A stretch of 64,000 nucleotides of DNA from Mallotus nudiflorus (lineage: Eukaryota; Streptophyta; Magnoliopsida; Malpighiales; Euphorbiaceae), in contig CANTUR010000009.1 of NCBI GenBank assembly GCA_947683625.1, positions 6,709,501 through 6,773,500 of the forward strand, read 5' to 3'. A program made the position numbers and the translations under genes. The stretch's first letter is position 1. Each line of letters begins with the position of its first letter. Below the pieces are notes generated by a model. That model was given only the letters and a program-made list of their open reading frames with translations, searched no databases and was not told where the DNA came from. Positions 55,361-64,000 of the stretch are shown here, piece by piece.

Positions 55361-56611
55361 TTTTATTTGTCCTCAAGCAAGAACCTTATTATAACAATAA
55401 TATAAGCACATTAAAATAAAATTGGGGATAGTTTAATCAATATAGCAGTGGATTAATACAAGTATTAAATAGCAAAACTGAGTTAACAAATTGAGAAAAA
55501 GACTACAAAAATTACCAAGTGAAGTATGCATCTCAAATGAAGTATTCATAAGAATTGATGAACTAAAACTTATAAACCAAGGAAAGTCAAACATATTTAA
55601 TTTATTAGGCAACCCTTAATCAAAATATAATAACAATCTAAATTTTTATTTTATTTTTTTTATTTATGTTGGATTAGAATCCATCCCAACTTTGGTATTC
55701 TCTACCGTTCCTATATTACTGATTATGAATACTGTTGTTAGATACCTTTGGATTAGTCATAATTAATTTGAGCATTTGAGTAGAACGAAGCTTATTATAG
55801 GCTTTTTAAAGCTTTTTGCTCCTCTAATCCTTTTTTTAACATAGCTGAATTATCATATTGTAGAAAAAAGGCATTCCTAATAATAAAAATTTATCTAAAT
55901 ATATTGATTACAAAAATTTATCCAAAATTTTTTTTAAATAAAAAAAGATAGATATATATTTAAGTTCATTAAAAGTTAAAAAGTATACTTCTCAAATAAT
56001 TAACAAAGCTTTAAACTGTATACTACAAGAATTAACCATATATTGTAATAACTAAACTAGCTAATTTTATTTTTAATATACAAAGCTTATAAGTATAACA
56101 AGTTAGTAAAAATAAAAGTGTTGTAAACAAAATAACAAGTCAATAATTAAAATTATACAAACCACATAATATAGATAATATATAAATATATTATTAATTT
56201 TTTTACAGAAAATAAATAAATGAAAAATAAGTAAATGAACTCAAAATTAAAACATAAAGTACTAAAAGATAAAGTATGTAAACATTCCCCCCACACTTGA
56301 ATTGTACATTGTCATTAATGTGTTGCACTGCAATTGGAGGGAAATATATGAAATGCATAAAAAGAAAACATAAAGAAAATAAAATAATATAGAATATAAT
56401 ATAAAATGAAAAGTTCACACAAAAAACCGCTAAAAGTACACAATACATAACATTCACTAGACATAAAAACGAAAGACAAAGCATGCTGACACAATAAAAA
56501 AAGCAAAAGCATAGACTTATAGTAAAACACACCAATCACAAACATTTAAAAACATTATTTTTCATAAAAATACATAAAAGCACATTAAAATAACACTATC
56601 ATCCACAAAAC
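55361..56611 (-). other. Athila 3' noncoding region, copy B
   Basis: Collinear with 24,586-25,844. A second tract of the TTCAAGTGTGGGGGG type lies at 56,287-56,302. Small hydrophobic frames (56,203-56,545) are not shared with copy A. Confidence 0.55.
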
Positions 56612-57681
56612 TCATGCATCTTCATCCTATGGCTCATGAGATGGAGTTGTCTTTGAATCATCTAGGTAGGAAGGACAAATGAATCCTTGATAGAGTAAAA
56701 TAAGCTATGAGGTTATGATTATTCTGTTTAACACTCCTTCCATGCTGGTCATTCTAGTATCAAAACATTGTATCTAGGGGACAAGTTCATCTATATAGGG
56801 CAGGTGTGCACTTGATGAAGAGGCACTAGAGGCATGCGAGGGTTGAGCACTATGGGGATGAGGAAGTAAGACTGGCTGCTATCCATCAAATTTAATTAAT
56901 CCTACATTGTTCATAATTGTCAGCCCAATGGAGTAGTCTCCCTCCACACTTAAAAATGGCAACACCTTAACATCAAAGCTAACAAATTATGCTATGGCAA
57001 TAATGATGCCCTTTATTTTAATTACATTGTACTCCCCACACTTGACATTATGCAATTTATAAGTAATGGTGGTGCCCATGTATGCTTTCTTCCTATGAAC
57101 CATACAGTATAACAAAGTTAATTCATCAGAATTCACAGCACTGTCACTCTCCTTTCGGCCAAAGATATTGTGAGTGAATAGCCAATGAATATACTGAAGG
57201 GCATAGGAAATGATTTTAGCCTCCTTAGCCATCCTAGCATTACACCACTAATTAGTACCCATGATTTGTGACTAAAACTCATGCATGTCAAATATGCCCA
57301 CATCATCTTCTTGATGAGGCAAGTTAAGAAAATCATTGATGTTAAAGATACCAAAAGAAAAATTTCACTCCTGAGCCTAAATGATATCATCCCTTATTAG
57401 TAATCATAGTGATAAGAACTAAGGAATTCACAAATCATTTGCTTATAGGAGGAGTACCTCAATTCAGCCCACGCATCCCACCTAATTATATTTAGATACA
57501 TGTCGACCTCCTCCCATAGCTCGACAAATTTCAAAGCATCTACAACCATATATTAGCTGGGTAGTATGGTTCTAATTGCCAAATTTTAAAAGTTAACTTC
57601 TTGGAGTGCATTTTAGAAACAAATAGTAGGTGGATCTTTTTTTATAGTGGTTTAGGTGGTTCATTTTCAACTAGTGCTCAT
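56612..57681 (-). pseudogene. Athila-type downstream ORF (ATHILA ORF-1 family-like), copy B
   Basis: Start at 57,681, TGA at 56,612-56,614, the same length as copy A (1,070 bases). The best block is RMAKEAKIISYALQYIHWLF, IFGRKESDSAVNSDELTLL and YCMVHRKKAYMGTTITYKLH (57,232-56,987). Later come LPFLSVEGDYSIGLTIMNN, VGLIKFDG and a proline/serine-rich tail with HSAQPSHASSAS. The N-terminal half is more broken than in copy A. It has a separate frame break from copy A, so the two copies decayed independently. Confidence 0.62.
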
Positions 57682-57905
57682 GGTGATAATAAAAATAGAA
57701 ACATAAAAGATGAGGAAAGAATGGGTTTTAAGGATGGACACAGAAAAGTAATAAAAGAAAAATGAAAGAGAATAAATTAAGAGGAAGAATTATGAATAGA
57801 AAAATAAAAGGATAAGTTTTGGTATGATAGGAAAGAAACTAAAGAAAAGTTACAGAAGGGAAAATGTGGTTGACGATGAAGATGAAGTGTGTGGTGTATG
57901 TGACT

Positions 57906-58115
57906 TTATAAAGGGAAAGGGATATGACATGTGACTTTTGGGAAAGAGCATGGATGTGTATGTCAGTGAGCATTGGGAAATGAAAGGAATTTCGAGTTTA
58001 GTGAATGGGTAAGTGAAGGATTGTGCGAATTTATAAATGGAAAAGGACATGATATATGACTTTTTGGAAAAAGCATGGATGTGTATGTTAGGGAGAATTA
58101 GGAAATAAAGTGTGT
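57906..58115 (-). promoter_or_regulatory. Duplicated TATA unit upstream of the Athila downstream ORF, copy B
   Basis: TTATAAA at 57,906-57,912 and 58,031-58,037, again 125 bases apart and about 225 bases from the ORF start at 57,681. The second unit has one change in the following GGG. Confidence 0.45.
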
Positions 58116-58129
58116 GATCTATATTATAT

Positions 58130-58320
58130 ATACACAATAAATAAATATAAAAATATAAAAAAATATATATATACATAAATAGTTAAAAATATAAAACAAA
58201 AGTAAAGAAAAAAATTTATAGAAGCAAATATAAATATAAATATAAATAAATAAATAAATAAATAAATATATATATATATATATATATATATTACATATAA
58301 ATATATATATTATAGATATG
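58130..58320. repeat. Microsatellites (AAAT)n and (AT)n
   Basis: Long AAAT runs (58,228-58,266) and AT runs (58,267-58,292), expanded relative to copy A. Confidence 0.9.
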
Positions 58321-58510
58321 GTCGTGCTAACTGAAAGCCCAAAAATCACATGGCCATGTTAGGTGGGGCGCGACCGTGGTTATTAAAGGCACTAAAATGA
58401 CACGACTGTGTTGGTTAGGGCACAACCGTGCTAATTGAAAGTGAAAAAATGGCACAAGCATGCTTGGTAAGGCATGATCATGTTTTAGTTCCTAAATGCA
58501 CAGGTGTGCC
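58315..58510. repeat. Internal cluster of GCACGGCCGTG-type palindromes, copy B
   Basis: Cores near 58,322, 58,350, 58,372, 58,403, 58,427, 58,458 and 58,482 in units of about 50-55 bases. Confidence 0.65.
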
Positions 58511-58996
58511 AATTTGTGGCGTGCCCATATTACTTTTGTGAAGCTTGGCTCTCAATATGCATGCATACATCGTGCAATAGTAACATATGACCCTAATTAA
58601 AAATTATGATTCAAAGTCACTCCAAATATTTTCAAAGTCAACCAAACATTCAAGCACACAAACAACTACAAAAATTTATAAATAAAAATAAGAATAATAA
58701 GAAAACTTCCCTAATTTATTTCCTAATGCTGCAATACTCTGTATCTTGATCATCACTGATGACTTGAGAAGAGTCTCTGCTGCATGTATATCCTAGGTAT
58801 TTAGATATCTACATGAAGAATAAAGCTCCTGAGGGGGAATCAAACAAACTAAAAAAATAAAAGAACAAATAAATAACACATGGGTTATCTCCTTCATCCA
58901 AGCAAGGAGAGGAACTCTAGCAAGTTCCTTTATTATCATTATAGGTGATGAGAGTTATAGTGCACCCGTCTTAGCTTTAGGTGCTTCTTATAAGTC

Positions 58997-61741
58997 CTAA
59001 TTGCCTATGAGTTGTGATATTTCCTTCCTAAAATAAAACTTAAGTCGCTGTCCATTGACCTTAAAGAGTTCACCTTTATTGCCTTGAATATCCACTGCTC
59101 CATAAGGAAATGCTTCCATTACTATAAAAGGTCTATACCATCTAGACTTCAGCTTCCCAGGGAAGAGTTAGAGTCTAGAATTGAACAAAAGAACTTTGTC
59201 CCCTTTTTCAAAGTGCTTTGGCTTAATCATTGTTTCATGCCATCTTTTAGTATTGTCTTTGTAAATTTTGGCATTTTCATAAGCCATATTCCTACTTTCC
59301 TTTAGTCCATCTAGTTAGAGAAGCCACCTCTCCCCTACTTTCTTGTAGTCCATATTCAATTCTTTGATAGCCAAGTATGCTTTATGCTTGAGCTCCACTG
59401 GAAGATGGTAGGCATTACCAAACACCAAACGATATGGTGACATTCCGAGTGGAGTCTTAAAAGTAGTTCGATAAGGCCATAATGCATTATCAAGCTTAAG
59501 TGCCCAATCTTTCCTAAAGTTAGTCACTGTCTTTTCTAAAATATTCTTCAATTCTCTGTTACTCACATCAACTTACCTATTGGTTTGTGGATGATACGAT
59601 GTATAGACTTTATGCTTTACACAATATCTTACTAGGAGGACTTCAAACTATCTGTTACAGATATGACTTCCTCCATCAATTATAATGGTCTGAGGATTCC
59701 AAAATATTATAAAGATATTTTTTCAAGAACTTGCATACCACTCTAGCATCATTAGTAAGACAAGCTTGAGCCTCAACCAATTTTGACATATAGTCAACAA
59801 AAACAAGAATGTATCAATTTCCAAGAGAATAGGGAAATGGTCCCATAAAGTCTATACCCCATACATTAAAGAGTTCAACCTCTAGAATTCTAGCTTATAG
59901 CATCTCTTCTTTCCTTGAAAGGCCCCCCACTGTTCATAGTTAATGATAAATTTTCTTGCATCCTTAAATATAAAAGGCCAATATAATCCACATTCAAGTA
60001 TTTTAGTCGTTGTCTTGTTTGGTCTATAGTGTCCACCATAGGAAGAATTATGACAGTGGTGCATCATATCATATATCTCTGAGTTAGGAATGCACCTTCT
60101 CACTAAGCCATAATTGCATAATTTCCATAAATAAGGAACATCCCATAAATAGCTATTTGCATCATGCTTGATCTTCTTTCTTTATTAATATGAGAAGTTC
60201 TTAAGAAGTTGCCCATATAAGAGTAAATTAGCCAAATCTGTAAACTAGGGGATAAATTCAAGTTCAAATAGTGTCTCATCTATAAAAGTCTCCTTGATGG
60301 ATGCCTCATCATTATTCTCCTTTTCTAAGTGTGAGAGATGGTTAGCTACCAAGATCTTTGAGCCCTTATTGTCTTTGATCGCTGTATTAAAATCTTGAAG
60401 GAGAAGTACCCATTGAATTAAACTGGTCTTAGAATCTTTCATGGATAACATATATTAGATAGTTGCATGATCTATGCACACTTTCACTTTTGATCCTAGA
60501 AGATAAAATTGAAACTTATTATAAGCTAAGACAACGGCTAGCATCTCCTTCTTTGTTATGGCATAATTGAGTTGTGCTTTCGAGAGAGCTTTGCTTGCAT
60601 AGTATATCAAATGTAACCTTTTATCTTTGCATTACCCTAGAATAACTCCTATGGCTTGGTCACTAGCATGACATATTTGTTCAAATGGAAGGCTCCAATC
60701 AGATGGTACCATAATAGGTACTAATGTGAGTTCTTTCTTTAACCTATAAAATGTTGATTTACATTCATTAGTGATCTTAAAAGGGACATCTTTTTTTAAT
60801 AATTGAGAAAGAGGTTTAGAAATTTTAGAAAAATCCTTGATGAAGCATATGTAAAAGTTAGCATGTCCAATGAAGCTTGTAACTCCATTTACATTGGTTG
60901 GATAATTAAGATTTTCAATTGTCTCTATCTTCGCTCAATCAACCTTCATTCCCCTTATTGAAAATTTATGTCCCAATACTATAACTTCATCCACCATAAA
61001 GTGGCATTTTTACCAGTTGATCACCAAATTAGTTTCCTCACATCTTGCCAGTACCTTCTCTAAATTATTGAGGAAGCCATTAAATGAATCTCGAAACTTT
61101 GAGAAGTCACACATGAAGACCTCCAAGATATTGTCAACTAAATCTGAGAATATAGTTGTCATGCAATGTTGAAATGTGGTAGGGGCATTGCATAGCCCAA
61201 AAGGCATTCTCCTATAGGCATATATACTATAAGGATAAGTGGATATTGTTTTCTCTTTGTCCTTTAGAGCTATCGCAATCTGGTTATAGCCTGAGTGGCC
61301 ATCAAGGAAGTAGTAGAAAGTATATCCTATAATTCTCTTAAGCATTTGGTTAATGAATGGAAAAGGAAAGTGGTATTTGCTTGTGGCATTATTGAGCTTC
61401 CTATAATTAATACACACCCTCCAGCCAGTAACAACTCTTGTTGGGATTAACTTTCCTTCATCATCCTCCACCATGGTCATCCCTCCTTTCTATGGCACAC
61501 ACTAAATAGGGCTCACCCAACTAGAATCTAAGATTAGGTATTTAATGCGTGCTTCAAGAAGCTTTACAATCTTTTTTTTTTCACCACTTCCTACATATTT
61601 GGATTCAATCTCCTATGCCATTCAATAATAGGCTTACACCTATCAGTATTTTATGCATGCAATAGGATGGGCTTATTCCTATGATGTCTTTAAATTGGTG
61701 ATAGTAGGCATCTTCTTTGGTCACTCATATTCGAATGTTGT
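58997..61741 (-). pseudogene. Athila pol remnant (RT, RNase H, integrase), minus strand, copy B
   Basis: The RT N-terminus starts near 61,741 with GISPSYCMHKIL, RLNPNM and LEARIKYLILDSSWVSPI. Then come MTMVEDDEGKLIPTRVVTGW, RVCINYRKLNNATSKYHF, YSIYAYRRMPFGLCNAPTTF and the box VFMCDFSKF, where FMDD has become FMCD. RNase H: MLSMKDSKTSLIQWVLLLQD and VANHLSHLEKE (60,451-60,245). Integrase: MRRCIPNSEIYDMMHHCHNS, SYGGHYRPNKTTTKILECGL and YWPFIFKDA, with the last Cys pair altered (YEQW); then ALWPYRTTFKTPLGMSPYRL and VFGNAYHLPVELKHKAYLAI. The C-terminal GDKVLLFNSRL has a stop, then KFYFRKEISQLIGN ends at 58,997. It extends about 230 bases beyond copy A at its N-terminus. Confidence 0.87.
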
Positions 61742-62639
61742 ATTCATGTACATTTATTAGGGTTACCTAAATGAGTGATACATGACATGTGCCTACAAAA
61801 GAAAAAGGTGAGCATGTATACATGGAGTGGATGTTGAATCCTAAAATGAAAGATGATTATTCCTACAAGAAACAGTGGTTAGTATATGCTATCTATCTAT
61901 ATGTCATGTATGTGATTAAAGTTAGTTAGTTTTTCCGACACAGTAAACAAACCAATCACAAGCAAGCTCTCGTATCCTACTTTATTTTTCCATTAGGTTC
62001 AATCTCTTTCCAAGGTGGGTTTTGAACCTATAGTCATCTGGGGACTATAGTTATGCTCTCGAAACTACACTATTTTAGTCTATGTTAGTAAGAAACAAAT
62101 GGTAAACTAAGGAACAAAACTCAAATGTGCTTGAGGTAATCATATGATGTCAACGTGAGGGTCAATTATTGTGCTTCAAATGATGTCTATAGCCTGCATG
62201 TCCCTGTATGCATATAACCAAGGTCAACCAAAAGGATTATGAGTTCTTGCCCTATATTGATAATTGATATATTTATTGGGAGTCATGAAAGTATTGTTTG
62301 ATAGTTTATACTTTGATTTTTTGGCATAAAGGTCCATAATCTAGTTAGGCTACTAACCCATTATTTTGATATGATAGGGATAAATGGATGACATCTTATT
62401 GGTTCCGTCATCAAGGGAAGTTATTATTTGTTAATTTTCATAGACTATTCAAACTAAGGTACATGATTCTTATAAATCCTTATGCTTCGAGCTTACAAGA
62501 AGTAGATAAGAAACATATGGTCCTAAGTGTAAATTTTCTATAAGAACTGACATCACGATATCATTCAATGATTAACACTAGGAGGATCATGTCATTTATA
62601 AATATCATAACAAACAAACAATGTTAAAACAAGGATAGC
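61742..62639. other. Unassigned stretch right of the Athila RT
   Basis: Neither Athila gag nor protease can be read here on the minus strand, so the Athila element seems cut near 61,741. The sequence is AT-rich without a recognised domain or repeat partner in the window. Confidence 0.4.
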
Positions 62640-63042
62640 ATGCATATCTTGGTGGAATCCTAGTGCATGTTGCTATTGGTTTATCTATATGAGCTGAGCC
62701 AAGGTGAAAGGCTCAGGTTCCTTTAGTGAGAATGCCCCCATATGACTAGGGTTACAAACTTCTATCAGTAAGTATACCATCCTTTTTGATAACTCGGTCT
62801 CCCCTTTTAAGGACTTAGTTTACATACTCTGGTCAGATGAATTAGGCAAAAGCATGAGTAAAGGCTAAAGGTGATAAAACCATGTCTTCATTACCCTTTG
62901 ACTTGTGTGGAATCATGATGGCAATTTCATTTAGTATTATCGAGGCTTGACAAGTATTGCCCCCAATAGAGATTTTTGGGTTTAAGGGATTATATATGCT
63001 TATTAGCTATTTCTCATTATATGACATTTAATATATAGCTAC
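62640..63042 (-). mobile_element. Tat-type leader fragment next to L1 LTR copy b
   Basis: The reverse complement resembles the Tat leaders: CATCTGACCAGAGTATGTAA followed by AAGTCCTTAAAAGGGG, then GGCATTCTCACTAAAGGAAC and CTTTCACC, in the same order as 7,780-7,950. It lies where a leader should be if L1 copy b is a 5' LTR on the minus strand. No clear primer site is readable at the junction (GTAGCTATATATT). Confidence 0.5.
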
Positions 63043-64000
63043 CGTAATACCCTAGTTTTTGTAATGAGAGGTTATATAGCATTCACACAATACAAAAGAT
63101 AATGAAACTAAAATATCATTATTACATCGCTTTCCTAGTAAAATATATATAAAAGGAAAAAACGATTACGAAAATATAAATCTATATTTGATATAAAGAA
63201 CCTGCAAGGTTAGCATAAGTATGCACGTAGCTTGCTTAATTATATGAATAGTAGAATAAGTAATGAACACTTAATCACTTCAAAGTGTAAACAAAATATA
63301 CATAACCATGCATGTTTGCAGTGATTATTATATTATGATGTGTGATGATAATATGAAGGATGCATAATGACACAATTGGATTGACAACATGATGACCCTA
63401 GTATGGAATATGAACTTTACATATTATTAATACGTATAGTATAATTTCACATTTGAAAACTAGCGGATAGAAAATGATGATGGAAAATAAGCAAAACATA
63501 TCATAGGCTATTCACACAACATGCTAATTGCCAGTCTTATAACACAAGCACAGTAAATTTCACAAATGCTATAAACTATAAAGTTAAATACAATGCTTTA
63601 AATAAACATGCTAAAATGAGTATGTGGTCATTAGATTCAATTAACCTTGTTTGAGTTTTGAAGCTTTAGCTTCGAGGGATTATCAAGCTTTCCTTGTCAA
63701 TAGATTCAAAATGAAGTGTAGAATGATGCAAATTCACATACCTTTGAAGTGTGATTTGAAAAAGGTAAGGTTAAAGCCTTCGAATGGATAAATTTTTGAG
63801 TGTGTGTTTTCCACTTGCTTCCCCTCAGAAATGGGGTGTGGAGACCTCTATTTATAGGGAAAAATTATGCCTAGGGGTGTGTGAGTGCGTGGTTGCATGA
63901 GCATTCCTAGAATGAAGCATGTGATCACACGAGCACACTTTTATACAATGCGCACATGATGTGAGCCTTTTTTAGGCTATTATGAGGTTGGTTTATAGGG
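63043..64000 (-). mobile_element. LTR-like sequence (family L1), copy b, runs off the window
   Basis: It starts CGTAATACCCTAGTTTTTG on the plus strand and matches 2,365-3,420 throughout, including the AAACATGCTAAAAT region, GGTTTGAGTTTTGAAGCTTTAGC-type sequence and a TATA box on the minus strand (63,849-63,856) followed by GAGGTCTCCAC and GTGGAAAACACACAC. It is probably a 5' LTR in minus orientation, given the leader-like sequence to its left. Confidence 0.6.

Larger units (their letters stand above)
57682..58996 (-). other. Spacer between Athila integrase and downstream ORF, copy B
   Basis: Collinear with 26,915-28,162: a palindrome cluster (58,315-58,510), microsatellites and the duplicated TATA unit. 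Confidence 0.6.

Noticed and set aside
58119..58349. 76-codon frame of isoleucine and tyrosine
   Set aside because: Pure translation of (AT)n and (AAAT)n microsatellite.
59084..59305. 73-codon plus frame near the Athila integrase
   Set aside because: Shadow of the integrase C-terminal region on the minus strand.
1..64000. Host protein-coding genes, tRNA or rRNA genes
   Set aside because: No frame on either strand shows a non-transposon domain, and no cloverleaf with conserved A and B boxes or rRNA-like stretch was seen by eye. A tRNA scan would settle it.

Overview
This window is AT-rich plant nuclear DNA made almost entirely of old, broken, nested LTR retrotransposons. I see no host gene, tRNA, rRNA or CRISPR array. 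The plant assignment rests on the element types. There are Ty3/gypsy elements of the Tat/Ogre group, with long LTRs starting TGTAAGCAC and a TGGTGACTCCACTAGGG primer site. There are also Ty3/gypsy elements of the Athila group and a long solo LTR of undetermined superfamily. The species cannot be named. All protein traces carry stops and frameshifts, and several catalytic motifs are lost, so nothing here looks able to move on its own.

Layout. 1-5,257: unassigned repeats, an LTR-like piece on the minus strand (2,365-3,420) and an LTR fragment (4,640-5,257). 5,258-15,500: a Tat element on the plus strand with 5' LTR, primer site and leader. Its gag-pol is missing. It then has a long 3' region with two antisense genes (DUF7745-like and plant-mobile-domain-like), a 39/45-bp minisatellite, a polypurine tract and a truncated 3' LTR. 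15,501-23,930: a minus-strand Tat pol split by a plus-strand Tat LTR plus leader plus gag; the gag holds a 2.17-kb solo LTR with a perfect target duplication. 23,931-30,680: a minus-strand Athila element (3' LTR remnant, a downstream ORF of about 350 codons, integrase, RNase H, reverse transcriptase). 30,681-37,540: plus-strand Tat gag (with another solo LTR inside), protease, reverse transcriptase and the integrase tail. 37,541-61,741: a second copy of everything from the Tat 3' region to the Athila reverse transcriptase. 61,742-64,000: unassigned sequence, then a minus-strand leader and a second copy of the LTR-like piece seen at 2,365.

How it fits together. The order gag C - pol C - 3' region - 3' LTR - minus Tat pol/plus LTR-gag - Athila occurs twice in the same orientation, with shared internal junctions. 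Two copied stretches I compared by eye differ at roughly one base in eight. The simplest reading (inference) is a direct tandem duplication of about 31 kb. Its breakpoint lies at 30,681-30,714, where Athila reverse transcriptase is joined to Tat gag through short copied filler. Copy A (left) later lost gag-pol at 8,180, a protease/LTR piece at 23,930 and a gag piece at 20,000. Copy B (right) is the fuller one.
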